Shown: positions 1-8,680 of the stretch, piece by piece
How positions within the stretch are numbered: the first letter of the stretch is position 1
Layout: each line of letters starts with the position of its first letter
From: Roseiarcus sp036513315
GTDB taxonomy: Bacteria > Pseudomonadota > Alphaproteobacteria > Rhizobiales > Beijerinckiaceae
Length of the DNA stretch: 64,000 bases
Assembly (NCBI GenBank): GCA_036513315.1
Contig: DATBZF010000031.1
Coordinates: 124,001-188,000 of the forward strand
Direction of reading: 5' to 3'
Translations under genes and position numbers: made by a program
The notes under the pieces: generated by a model
What the model saw: the letters and a program-made list of their open reading frames with translations, nothing else
Database searches by the model: none
Told to the model about the DNA's origin: nothing

Positions 1-662
1 ACCGAAAATCCGTGGGCGACAAGCGCGGTGTCGATCAGCGTCATATCCGACAGAAAGGCCAGCGCGGCGCGGTGGATCGCCGGGTCGTCGGGTAGGCGTC
101 CGGCGATACGGATCCACGAGGATTGCCGGGGCTCTCGCGGCACGCCCCGCGCGCCTGGCGCATAGCGCGACAGATCGATCGGGCGGATCTCGATCGGACG
201 GATGCGATCGAAAAAGGCCTGCAGCCGCTGCTGCGCTTTTTCTCCGGCGAAGCGCAGCAGATCGATTGGGTCGGCGAGCGTGTCGGGATCGGGCGCCGAG
301 GGCATCGGCAGGGAATGTTCGACGCCTTGTTCCTCGACCTGAAAAGAAGCCGACAGTGAGAAGATCGCTTTGCCGTGCTGGATGGCGTTGACCCGGCGCG
401 TGGTGAAACTCTTGCCATCGCGGATGCGGTCGACTTCGAAAACGATCGGCGCGAGCGGATCGCCCGGCAACATGAAATAGCCGTGCAGCGAATGGGGCGC
501 GCGGCCATCGACGGTGCGCGAGGCGGCGACCAGCGCCTGGGCGATCACCTGGCCGCCAAACACCCGCTTCCAGCTATTTTGCGGCGAGTTTCCACGAAAT
601 ATGTCGACCTCGATCGTTTCAAGATCGAGACGTGCGACGAGATCGACGGCGGTGGCGAGCAT
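1..662 (-). CDS. tesB: Acyl-CoA thioesterase II, 3' end cut by window edge
   Basis: Hydrolyses acyl-CoA to free fatty acid and CoA in the cytoplasm. About 220 residues are visible and the family is usually about 285-290, so roughly the last 65 lie outside the window. The N-terminal hotdog half has the TesB signature around FGGQVIAQAL and HGYFMLPGD. The second half begins near residue 150 and includes the LSDMTLIDTA segment, whose Asp matches the first catalytic Asp of TesB; the Thr and Gln of the active site should be beyond the edge. I chose the ATG at 662 because GAGG (669-672) sits six bases upstream; an in-frame ATG at 668 has no room for a binding site. It is 116 bases downstream of the aldehyde dehydrogenase stop, so it may be a separate transcript. 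Confidence 0.9.
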   Translation of the reverse strand, partial: MLATAVDLVARLDLETIEVDIFRGNSPQNSWKRVFGGQVIAQALVAASRTVDGRAPHSLHGYFMLPGDPLAPIVFEVDRIRDGKSFTTRRVNAIQHGKAIFSLSASFQVEEQGVEHSLPMPSAPDPDTLADPIDLLRFAGEKAQQRLQAFFDRIRPIEIRPIDLSRYAPGARGVPREPRQSSWIRIAGRLPDDPAIHRAALAFLSDMTLIDTALVAHGFS

Positions 663-778
663 GCTCATCCTCGGAATGGTTCTTGCGCCAACGTGAGCGT
701 CTATCGCGTCCAGCGTCAAGAGCGGGGGAGCGTTGATCGACGAAGCGGCCGCCGCGCAACCGGACGCGGCGCGCCGCG

Positions 779-3172
779 TCACTCGCCGTAGGGAACCCAG
801 ATATTCTTGACCTGCGTCGCCCGCCGCAGGAACTCTCGCCCCTGGGCCTCAGCGGACAGCCAGTCGCGCGCATGGCCGCTATCCGTCCAGGTCGCCTTTA
901 AATTGCTGATGGAAGCCGCTTCGACCATTTTGGCGCCCTCCGCCGAGCCGCAATACCACAGCGCATCGACGCCCTCATGCTCGGCCAGCACTTTGGCCAG
1001 CCCATCCCGCTCGCCCGTCACGATATTGACGACGCCTGCCGGTACGTCGCTGGTGTCGAGCACCTGATAGAGATCGGTCGCGGCGAGCGGATGGATCGGC
1101 GATGGCGCGACGATCACGCGATTGCCCATCGCGATCGCCGGCATGACCAGCGAGACCAACGCCAGCAGCGGCGCTTCATCGGGGCAAGCGATCCCCATGA
1201 TTCCCCAGGGCTCGTTCATCGCCAGCGTGACATGGCGCGAGCGCGTCGCGTGGACGGCGCCGTCATATTTGTCGGCGAAGCCCGCATAGAAAAACGTCCG
1301 GCCAATGGCGGCGTCGACTTCGGCCTGCGCTTTGGCGGCGGAAGCCCCGGTCATCGCGACGAGCCGCGCCGTAAATTCGGCGGCGCGAGCGTTGAGGTTT
1401 TCCGCGAGATAGAACAAGACCTGCGCGCGATTGTGCCCGGTCGCCGCGCCCCACGAAGCCGCTTTGGCGGCCGCTTCAACGGCGTTGCGAATGTCCTTGC
1501 GATTGCCGAGGCCCGCCTGGCCGATGGAATGACCCCGCGCATTGAGGACGGAATAGGAATAGCCGGCGTCCGGCCGCGCCTGCTTGCCGCCGACATAGAT
1601 TTTGGCGGTGCGATCGATGTCGACGGGATCGTCGCTCGCCACCGCGCCATGGCCGGGCAGCGCCGACAGGGCCGCTGCGGACTTTTCTTTGCGTTCAGCT
1701 CTGCCCTTGGGTTTGTGGGTCGCGAGATATTCGCTCAGGCCTTCGCGGCCGCCTTCGCGGCCGAAGCCGCTTTCGCGATAGCCGCCAAAGCCTGCGGCGG
1801 CGTCGAACAGATTGGTCGAATTGATCCAGATGACGCCCGCCTTGATCTGGGCGGCGATTTCGAGCGAGCGGTTGATGTTCTCGGACCAGACTGAGGCGGC
1901 GAGCCCGTAGCGCGTGTTGTTGGCGAGCGCGACGGCCTCGTCCGGCGTGCGAAACGTCATCGCGACCAATACGGGACCGAAGATTTCGACCTCGGCCAGC
2001 GTCGAAGCGGGCTCGACATCGGTCACCAGCGTCGGCGGATAGAAGCAGCCCTGCGTCGCGACGGCGGCCTTCGGCTGCCAGATCGTGGCGCCGTCGCGCG
2101 CGCCTTCGTCGACAAGCCTGGCGATGCGCCGCAACTGGATCGGCGCGACGATGGCGCCGATGTCGGTCGATTTGTCGAGGGGATCGCCGACCCGCAAATG
2201 CTCCATGCGCGCGCGCAATTTGCCATAGAGGCGCTCGGCGATGCCTTCCTGCGCCAGCAGGCGCGAACCGGCGCAACAGACCTGGCCCTGGTTGAACCAG
2301 ATCGCGTCGACGATGCCTTCGACCGCGCTGTCGAGATCGGCGTCCTCGAAGACCACGAAAGGCGATTTGCCGCCAAGTTCGAGCGACAGTTTCTTGCCTG
2401 TGCCGGCCGTCGCCTTGCGGATGAGACGGCCGACCTCGGTCGAACCGGTGAAGGCGATCTTGTCGACGCCGGGATGGGCGACCAGAGCCTCGCCCGGCGC
2501 GCCATCTCCGGTGACGATATTGACGACGCCCGGCGGCAGGCCGGCGTCGCGGCAGATTTCGGCGAAGGCGAGCGCCGTCAGCGGCGTGAATTCGGCGGGC
2601 TTGAGGACGATCGTATTGCCAGCCGCCAGCGCGGGCGCGATCTTCCAGGCGAGCATCAGCAGCGGAAAATTCCAGGGAATGATCTGCCCGCAAACGCCGA
2701 CCGGACCCTGCCCCGGAAATTCCGTTTCGATCAATTCGGCCCAGCCGGCGTGATGATAAAAATGGCGCGCGACCAGCGGCACGTCGAGATCGCGCGACTC
2801 GCGGATCGGCTTGCCATTGTCCATCGTCTCGAGCACGGCGAGGAAACGGTCGCGCTTTTGGATATGGCGGGCGAGCGCATAGAGATGGCGGGCGCGGATA
2901 TGACCCGGCGTCGTTGACCATGAGGCGAAGGCCTTCCGCGCCGCCGCGACCGCCGCGTCAATGTCGCCGGCCGTCCCCTGCGTCACCTTGGCGAGCAGCT
3001 TGCCATTGGCGGGATTGGCGACTTCGAAAAGCGCGCCAGGCTTGGTGAATTCGCCGTCGATGAAATGGCCGAAGCCCTGCGCATGCGCCGCCAGCCACGC
3101 TGCGACATGTTCGTTGCTCTCCGGCGAAGGGCCATATTCCATCGTGCGCAGGATGTCCCTGATCTTTCCCAT
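779..3172 (-). CDS. Two-domain aldehyde dehydrogenase (deoxy-sugar operon)
   Basis: NAD(P)-dependent aldehyde dehydrogenase of 797 residues, about 300 longer than a normal ALDH. Residues about 35-500 form a complete domain: IPWNFP near 165-170, FTGSTEVG near 241-248, general base Glu265 in ELGGK and catalytic Cys299 in the QVCCAGSR segment. Residues about 525-797 are a second, shorter ALDH-like domain with the N-terminal coenzyme fold, including a VVNIVTGE motif, but no ELGGK glutamate and no catalytic cysteine, so it is probably non-catalytic. The gene starts 9 bases after deoC with GAGGA upstream. Because DeoC releases acetaldehyde, oxidation to acetate or acetyl-CoA is the likely job; this comes from context, not from substrate residues. 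It is the last gene of the 6230-779 operon. Confidence 0.88.
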   Translation of the reverse strand: MGKIRDILRTMEYGPSPESNEHVAAWLAAHAQGFGHFIDGEFTKPGALFEVANPANGKLLAKVTQGTAGDIDAAVAAARKAFASWSTTPGHIRARHLYALARHIQKRDRFLAVLETMDNGKPIRESRDLDVPLVARHFYHHAGWAELIETEFPGQGPVGVCGQIIPWNFPLLMLAWKIAPALAAGNTIVLKPAEFTPLTALAFAEICRDAGLPPGVVNIVTGDGAPGEALVAHPGVDKIAFTGSTEVGRLIRKATAGTGKKLSLELGGKSPFVVFEDADLDSAVEGIVDAIWFNQGQVCCAGSRLLAQEGIAERLYGKLRARMEHLRVGDPLDKSTDIGAIVAPIQLRRIARLVDEGARDGATIWQPKAAVATQGCFYPPTLVTDVEPASTLAEVEIFGPVLVAMTFRTPDEAVALANNTRYGLAASVWSENINRSLEIAAQIKAGVIWINSTNLFDAAAGFGGYRESGFGREGGREGLSEYLATHKPKGRAERKEKSAAALSALPGHGAVASDDPVDIDRTAKIYVGGKQARPDAGYSYSVLNARGHSIGQAGLGNRKDIRNAVEAAAKAASWGAATGHNRAQVLFYLAENLNARAAEFTARLVAMTGASAAKAQAEVDAAIGRTFFYAGFADKYDGAVHATRSRHVTLAMNEPWGIMGIACPDEAPLLALVSLVMPAIAMGNRVIVAPSPIHPLAATDLYQVLDTSDVPAGVVNIVTGERDGLAKVLAEHEGVDALWYCGSAEGAKMVEAASISNLKATWTDSGHARDWLSAEAQGREFLRRATQVKNIWVPYGE

Positions 3173-3181
3173 GGTCTGTCC

Positions 3182-4168
3182 TCACGCCATCGCATGGCGG
3201 TAGCTGGCGGAATAATGGCCGGTCGCGAAATGATCGAGCTGGCGTTCGATGTCGTTGAGCAGGGTGCTGGCGCCGATCCGAAAGAGGTCAGGCTGCAGCC
3301 AGCGGTCGCCGAGTTCTTCCTTCATCAGGAACAGCCAGTTCAGCGCATCCTTGGCGGTGCGCAGGCCGCCGGCCGGCTTGAAGCCGATGTCATGGCCGGT
3401 CAGCGCGCCGTAATCGCGCAAAGCGCGCAGCATGACGAGACTGACCGGCATGGTGGCGTTGACGTCTTCCTTGCCAGTCGAGGTCTTGATAAAATCGGCG
3501 CCGGCCTGCATCGCCACCATGCTGGCGGCATAGACGTTGCGCAATGTCTTCAGATCGCCCGTGCCGAGAATGGCCTTCAGATGCGCCGGGCCGCAGGCCT
3601 CGCGCATCGACTTGACCTCATCGTAAAGCGCGGTCCAGTCGCGATTGAGCACATGCGCGCGGGTGATGACGATGTCGATTTCGCCGGCGCCTTCGCCGAC
3701 GGCGTAGGCGATCTCGGCGAGGCGCTGCTTCAGCGGCGTCAGGCCGGCGGGAAAGCCGGTCGCCACCGAAGCGACGGGAATGCCGGAGCCCGCCAGCGCC
3801 TTGACGGCGGGCGCGACCATGGTCGGATAGACGCAGACCGCGCCGACTTTCGGCGGATCGTCGGCAAGATCGAGCGCATTGACCAATTCATCGCTCAAGG
3901 GGCGGCGCGCCTTGGCGCAAAGCCGGCGCACGCGGCCCGGCGTATCGTCGCCCGCCAGGGTCGTCAGGTCGATGCAGGTGATCGCTTTGACCAGCCAGGC
4001 TGCTTGATATTCCTTCTTGACGGAGCGGCGTGCGGCGAGAGTCGTCGTGCGCCGCTCGACGGCGCTCAAATTGACGCCTACGCCCTCAAACCACGAAGGA
4101 TCGAGCGGCGCGCCAGGGTTGCGCTCGATATTGTGACCCGCCGAAGCAGCCCTGCTGCGGTCGTCCAT
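3182..4168 (-). CDS. deoC: Deoxyribose-phosphate aldolase
   Basis: Class I aldolase splitting 2-deoxyribose 5-phosphate into glyceraldehyde 3-phosphate and acetaldehyde. The 328-residue product has the Schiff-base Lys228 in FIKTSTGK, the proton-relay Asp165 in EIDIVI and Lys264 in GFKPAGG. Length and N-terminal extension match the longer type of DeoC (about 320 residues, like animal DERA) rather than the 250-residue type. The start at 4168 is preceded by GAGGAG about seven bases upstream and leaves a 17-base gap to the kinase stop; a longer reading from 4216 would overlap the kinase and lacks a binding site. Aldolase plus upstream kinase makes a complete route from free deoxyribose to glycolysis. 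Confidence 0.95.
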   Translation of the reverse strand: MDDRSRAASAGHNIERNPGAPLDPSWFEGVGVNLSAVERRTTTLAARRSVKKEYQAAWLVKAITCIDLTTLAGDDTPGRVRRLCAKARRPLSDELVNALDLADDPPKVGAVCVYPTMVAPAVKALAGSGIPVASVATGFPAGLTPLKQRLAEIAYAVGEGAGEIDIVITRAHVLNRDWTALYDEVKSMREACGPAHLKAILGTGDLKTLRNVYAASMVAMQAGADFIKTSTGKEDVNATMPVSLVMLRALRDYGALTGHDIGFKPAGGLRTAKDALNWLFLMKEELGDRWLQPDLFRIGASTLLNDIERQLDHFATGHYSASYRHAMA

Positions 4169-4185
4169 GGATGAGCTCCTCAACG

Positions 4186-5133
4186 CTACGCTGTCGCGCC
4201 CGCATGCGCCTTGCAAAAAACTTCGAATTCGGCCTCGGTCGCATAGGCCTTCTGGGTGCCGCGCCGCGTGATCGAATCGGCGGCGTAGCGCACCGCTTTG
4301 TTCAACGCGGCGTCGAGCCCGGCTCCCGCTACATAATAGCGCGCGAAGCTGCCGACAAAGGCGTCGCCCGCGCCGGTTGTGTCGACCGGGGTGACGCTGA
4401 TCGGCGCAATACGTTTGACCGCATCGGCCGTCAGCACCATCGCGCCTCGCGATCCCATCGTCACGATGATGGTCTCGATGCCCTTGGCCATCAGGCTGCG
4501 CGCCGCCGTTTCGATCTCGGCCTCGCTGCCGACCGGCAGGCCCGACAGGATCGCCAGCTCCGTCTCGTTCGGCGCCAGGAAAGTGGCGTGACGAATTCGC
4601 TCAGGGTCGAGATCGGCGACGGCCGGGGCCGGATTGAGGAAAGTCTTGACGCCATGGCGTTTGCCAAAGTCGATCGCCGCGTAAACGGTCTCGACCGGGA
4701 TTTCGAGTTGCAGCAGGATCAGGTCGCAGGCCTTCAGATCCTCGGCGGCGTTGTCGATATCGGCCGGCGACAGGTCGGCATTCGCGCCTTTGACGATCAG
4801 GATCGAATTTTCGCCCGAGGGCTCGACCATGATTGGCGCGACGCCGCTGGAGCGGCCTTTGACGCGCGTGACATATTTCGTGTCGACTCCGAAGCCGGCG
4901 AGATTCTTGATCGTATTGTCGGCGAACATATCGTCGCCGACCTTGGTGACCATCATCACCGACGCGCCGAGCTTGGCGGCGGCGACCGCCTGATTGGCCC
5001 CCTTGCCGCCGTGACCCATTTCAAAACTCGGAGCCTCGACGGTCTCGCCCTTGACCGGCATGCGCGTGACATAGGTGACGAGATCGACCATGTTGCTGCC
5101 GATCACGGCGATCCGACCCTGTTTCCCGCTCAT
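4186..5133 (-). CDS. PfkB sugar kinase, ribokinase or deoxyribokinase
   Basis: ATP-dependent sugar kinase of 315 residues, normal length for ribokinase. It carries both PfkB signatures: GGKGANQA at residues 42-49 and DTTGAGDAF at 251-259, with Asp257 as the catalytic base. Family members phosphorylate ribose, 2-deoxyribose or related sugars at O5. Placement directly upstream of deoC and downstream of a DUF4432 epimerase-like gene resembles the Salmonella deoK-deoX arrangement, so deoxyribokinase is my preferred reading. Sequence alone does not separate this from ribokinase, hence no symbol. Its ATG overlaps the preceding stop by four bases (ATGA), implying translational coupling. Confidence 0.88.
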   Translation of the reverse strand: MSGKQGRIAVIGSNMVDLVTYVTRMPVKGETVEAPSFEMGHGGKGANQAVAAAKLGASVMMVTKVGDDMFADNTIKNLAGFGVDTKYVTRVKGRSSGVAPIMVEPSGENSILIVKGANADLSPADIDNAAEDLKACDLILLQLEIPVETVYAAIDFGKRHGVKTFLNPAPAVADLDPERIRHATFLAPNETELAILSGLPVGSEAEIETAARSLMAKGIETIIVTMGSRGAMVLTADAVKRIAPISVTPVDTTGAGDAFVGSFARYYVAGAGLDAALNKAVRYAADSITRRGTQKAYATEAEFEVFCKAHAGATA

Positions 5134-6230
5134 GGGCGTGCGCCTTCGATGCTGTGGGCGGCCGCGGCGGCCCGGGTGGAATCGACATAACCGATATGCG
5201 TCGCAAACGAGGTTTTGGCGCCGCCGGCGAGGCTGCGGACATTGCCTTTGCGCTTCTCAGCGAGATAACCCTCCGGCTCGCAGGTCGCCGGCATCGCGAA
5301 GGCGGCGACGCGCTGGTCGCTATTGGCCAAAACCCAGCGGATGGTATGCGGCATGATCGCCGGGTCCCAGGCAATGGTGAAGCCGTCGCCCTCGGGCCGC
5401 TTCATCATGAAATGCACGAGCCCATCGGCGCCGCGGCGCAGTCCCTTGATGTAGAAGACCTGCTCGGGATCGTAGCGCCGCGGCTCGCTCAAGACTTCCA
5501 TGCGCGCCGGATTTTTGGCGAGTTCGCCGAGCAGCGCGCGATAATCGTCGCTGGGCGTGACATGGCCGGGGATGGCGGTGCGCGTCACCACATGCTCAGG
5601 CGTGAAGGGGACGGGCTGGACGATGCGGCCGCCCTCTGCAAAGGCGAAATTGACATGGCACAGATACATCAGGTCCATCGGCGCGGCGGAGAGATTCTCA
5701 ACCTCCATGACCACATCGAAATCGGTGACGTCGGGACGTAGGACGACGCGCGGAGTCGCCAGATAATGCGCGCCGAAACCCATCGCATATTCGCGCGCGC
5801 CGGTGACGGCGATCCAGGGGCCGCGTTCATCCGTTCCGCACGCCAGGCCGGCGTCGTCCATCTCGGCGCAAGGCATTTCGCCGTGCAGGTTATGCGTGTC
5901 TTGCGGCGAGGGGACGCCATTGCGTAGCAGGCCCGCGTGATAGGCGAGGCAGCCGTAGGTCTCGACGATGACCTTGGCCGGGCGGGGCTCCTTGAACATG
6001 CTTTGCATGGCGAGCTCGACGCCATCGAAGACTGCGCTCCAGACGATCTGACCCATATAGGGCAGGATCACGATATGGCCGCGCGCGTTCGACAGGCGTA
6101 TGGCTTCAAGGCCGGTGTCGTAGCGGAACAGGCTTGCGGTCAGCCCGGCATGATGCAAGGCGATGCGCTCCTTCTCGCCGAAAAAGCGGCGCTGTAGCGC
6201 GACGGCCGCGCGATCGAGGTCCCTCCCCAT
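5130..6230 (-). CDS. DUF4432 / aldose 1-epimerase-like protein (DeoX-like)
   Basis: First gene of the operon; 366 residues with no signal peptide, so probably cytoplasmic. It belongs to the DUF4432 group of the galactose mutarotase beta-sandwich superfamily; recognisable stretches are the histidine-containing HNLHGEMPCAEM (near residue 118) and MYLCHVNFAF (near residue 195), the kind of His/Glu placement seen in aldose epimerases. In Salmonella the DUF4432 protein DeoX is encoded with deoxyribokinase and a permease and helps growth on low deoxyribose. The inferred role is interconversion of sugar anomers before phosphorylation. GGAG lies about 11 bases before the ATG. It overlaps the kinase by four bases and diverges from a DeoR regulator. 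Confidence 0.8.
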   Translation of the reverse strand: MGRDLDRAAVALQRRFFGEKERIALHHAGLTASLFRYDTGLEAIRLSNARGHIVILPYMGQIVWSAVFDGVELAMQSMFKEPRPAKVIVETYGCLAYHAGLLRNGVPSPQDTHNLHGEMPCAEMDDAGLACGTDERGPWIAVTGAREYAMGFGAHYLATPRVVLRPDVTDFDVVMEVENLSAAPMDLMYLCHVNFAFAEGGRIVQPVPFTPEHVVTRTAIPGHVTPSDDYRALLGELAKNPARMEVLSEPRRYDPEQVFYIKGLRRGADGLVHFMMKRPEGDGFTIAWDPAIMPHTIRWVLANSDQRVAAFAMPATCEPEGYLAEKRKGNVRSLAGGAKTSFATHIGYVDSTRAAAAAHSIEGARP

Positions 6231-6258
6231 TCCGCTTTTCTCCGTGGAGGATTGTTAT

Positions 6259-6282
6259 GATCGTAACATCGATGTTTTGATC
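6259..6282. promoter_or_regulatory. Candidate operator for the divergent DeoR-family regulator
   Basis: The 86-base divergent gap holds a perfect 12-base palindrome, AACATCGATGTT, at 6265-6276. GATC boxes flank it at equal distance (6259-6262 and 6279-6282), making a 24-base nearly symmetric element (20 of 24 positions symmetric). The position suits repression of both the catabolic operon and the regulator. Binding is inferred. Confidence 0.6.
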
Positions 6283-6316
6283 TTTACAAAAAGGGGCGAT
6301 AAAGTCAACATAGCTT

Positions 6317-7114
6317 ATGGCGCGATTGCGGGAAAATAACGGTGAGACAGGCGAGCGAAAAAAGGCGCGGCTGCGCCGCCTGGCGGGCGCGCTCTATGGC
6401 CGCGGCGCGCTGCATCTGAATGAGGCGGCGGCGCTGCTTGATGTTTCAGCGATGACGGTCCGTCGAGACATCGCGGGCGCGCCCGAGCATTTCACTTACC
6501 TCGGCGGCTACATCGTCGCCGCCAGCGCTGAGGGTGGTTATCGACTCGACCGCGAGAAGGATAATCATGCCGCCGCTAAAGCGATCGTCTGCGCGCATGC
6601 GTCGCGATTGATCAGCGACGGCGATACCATCTTCGTCGATTGCGGAACGACGACGCCGCATCTCGTCCACCGGCTGCCTGTCGCGCTGAAAGTGACGGTG
6701 GTCTGTTACGCGCTGAACGTCGCCGAGCCGCTGGCCGTCAATCCCAATGTCCAGCTCATCCTGCTGGGCGGCCTCTATAATGCTTCATCCGCTTCATTCG
6801 CGGTGGACGAGGGCTTGGGAACCCTGGCGCGCCTTGGCGTCAACAAGGCCTTTCTGTCGGCCGGCGGCGTCCATTCCAAGCGCGGCGTCAGTTGCTCGAA
6901 TTTCCACGAAGTGGCGGTCAAACAGGCGGCGATGGCCATTGCGCTGGAAAAGCATCTCCTCGTCGACGCCAGCAAACTTGGACAGGTCAAGTCGGCGTTT
7001 TTCGCCAATGTCGATCAATTTGATTCGATTATCACCTCGCCGCCGACGCCGGAAGTCGCGCGCGAGATCGCCGACCTCGGCGGACATTTGGTCATCGCAA
7101 GCGCGGAGCCATAG
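6317..7114 (+). CDS. DeoR/GlpR-family transcriptional repressor
   Basis: 265-residue DNA-binding regulator, normal length for the family. An N-terminal winged helix-turn-helix (about residues 17-65) contains LNEAAALLDVSAMTVRRDI, the DeoR signature. The C-terminal DeoRC sensor domain (about 85-250) has the phosphosugar-binding DCGTTTPHL segment near 112-120 and LLGG near 150. Such proteins repress sugar operons and are released by a phosphorylated sugar. Divergent orientation from the deoC operon makes that operon its likely target, with deoxyribose 5-phosphate or a related ester as effector (inferred). No convincing ribosome binding site precedes the ATG, so the message may be leaderless. Confidence 0.9.
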   Translation: MARLRENNGETGERKKARLRRLAGALYGRGALHLNEAAALLDVSAMTVRRDIAGAPEHFTYLGGYIVAASAEGGYRLDREKDNHAAAKAIVCAHASRLISDGDTIFVDCGTTTPHLVHRLPVALKVTVVCYALNVAEPLAVNPNVQLILLGGLYNASSASFAVDEGLGTLARLGVNKAFLSAGGVHSKRGVSCSNFHEVAVKQAAMAIALEKHLLVDASKLGQVKSAFFANVDQFDSIITSPPTPEVAREIADLGGHLVIASAEP

Positions 7115-7278
7115 CAGCGCCGCGCCGACAGGCGATCCACATTGACGCCCGATGCTGTTATGAGACATAGAAATTTGCACGAGAACGTCTCGCGTCGCCG
7201 CGGATTTGGCGCCCCAATTTTGAGAGCGACAAGCGTCCAAGAAAGGGCGATTCAAAAACCGGCCGAGGAAGAACGTCG

Positions 7279-8487
7279 ATGAATCGCAGACAGATGTTGC
7301 TATCGGGCGCCGTCTTCGCTTTGGCGCCGCGCGTCGCCAACGCTCAGGCGGCTAAGCCGCTCAAGATTGGCATTCTGAACGACATGTCGAGCGTCTATTC
7401 CGACTATCAAGGCATCGGTTCGGTGGTCGGCGCGAGGTTAGCCGTGGACGATTACTCGGCTAAATTGGACGTTCCGGTCGAGATCGTCTTCGCCGATCAT
7501 CAGAACAAACCCGATATCGGGGCGGCGATGGCCCGCAACTGGTTCGACAACGAAAATGTCGACGTCGTCATGGACCTGCCCAATTCCGCCGTCGCGCTCG
7601 CGGTGATCGGCGTCGCCGAACAAAAGAACAAGGCGGCGATCGGCTCGGGAGCGGGTTCGTCCGTCATGACCGGCCCGAAATGTTCGAGAAATTTCATTCA
7701 CTGGACCTATGACACTTACGCGCTCGGAACCGGGCTCGGCAAGGCTCTCGTTGGGCAGGGGGCGAAGACCTGGTTCTTCGTGACCGCCGATTACGCCTTC
7801 GGCAAAGACATGGAGAGCAATTGCGCCGCCGCCGTCGAAGCCTCGGGCGGCAAGGTTCTCGGCGCTGTCCGCCATCCTCTCAACACCGCCGACTTCTCGT
7901 CATTTCTTCTGCAGGCGCAGGCCTCCGGCGCCGATGTCGTCGCTTTCGCCAACGCCGGCGGCGACACCAATAATTCGTTCAAACAGGCTGCGGAATTCGG
8001 CCTTGGCAAAAAGCAGCGGCTCGCCGGCCTCATTCTCAACATCACCAATATTCCCGCGCTCGGCCTGGCGGCCGTGCAGAACTCGACGATCTGCACCGGT
8101 TTTTATTGGGACATGAACGACGATACGCGCGCTTTCGCCAAACGCTTCCAGAGCGCGCATCCGACCAGGATGATGCCCAACGACATGCACGCCGGCATGT
8201 ATTCGGCGACCGCCCATCTCATCAAGGCGATGGCCGTCCTCAAAAGCGCCGCCGACGGCGTCAAGCTGATCGATCAGATGAAAGCGACGCCCACCGACGA
8301 TCCGTTGTTCGGCAAGGGTTCGATCCGCGTCGACGGACGCAAGCTGCATCCAATGTATTTATTGGAAACCAAGACCGTCGAAGAATCGAAGGGCGAATGG
8401 GATTATTTCAAGGTGCTCGCAACGATCAAGGCCGAAGACGCCTGGCGACCGCTCGATAAAGGCAATTGCCCCTTCGTGAAAATCTGA
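7279..8487 (+). CDS. Periplasmic binding protein, branched-chain amino acid type (orphan)
   Basis: 402-residue substrate-binding protein of the LivJ/Peripla_BP_6 family. The first about 22 residues form a signal peptide with a twin-arginine start (NRRQMLL) and an AQA-type cleavage region. The mature part begins KIGILNDMSSVYSDYQG, the classic first strand and ligand loop, and shows YAFGKDME near residue 173. Homologues bind amino acids, amides, urea or aromatic acids; the ligand cannot be read from sequence. No permease or ATPase lies beside it; the next gene is a secondary symporter, so it must work with a transporter encoded elsewhere or act as a sensor. GAGGAAG lies about 8 bases before the ATG. 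Confidence 0.88.
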   Translation: MNRRQMLLSGAVFALAPRVANAQAAKPLKIGILNDMSSVYSDYQGIGSVVGARLAVDDYSAKLDVPVEIVFADHQNKPDIGAAMARNWFDNENVDVVMDLPNSAVALAVIGVAEQKNKAAIGSGAGSSVMTGPKCSRNFIHWTYDTYALGTGLGKALVGQGAKTWFFVTADYAFGKDMESNCAAAVEASGGKVLGAVRHPLNTADFSSFLLQAQASGADVVAFANAGGDTNNSFKQAAEFGLGKKQRLAGLILNITNIPALGLAAVQNSTICTGFYWDMNDDTRAFAKRFQSAHPTRMMPNDMHAGMYSATAHLIKAMAVLKSAADGVKLIDQMKATPTDDPLFGKGSIRVDGRKLHPMYLLETKTVEESKGEWDYFKVLATIKAEDAWRPLDKGNCPFVKI

Positions 8488-8680
8488 CCTCGTTCGCCGC
8501 CTCGCCGGCCGCTGCGCCTGATCCGTCGCGCTCTGCCTGATTTTAGAGCCCGCGCGCCCATATTTTGAGGCTTGCTGGAATCAAAAGGCCGTCCTAGCCT
8601 TGCCTCGTCGTATTTTCGTCACGCGAGACGATCGCGCCAGCGTATCGCTTGGTATCGGGGATGAATTCGGGGAGGGGAAA

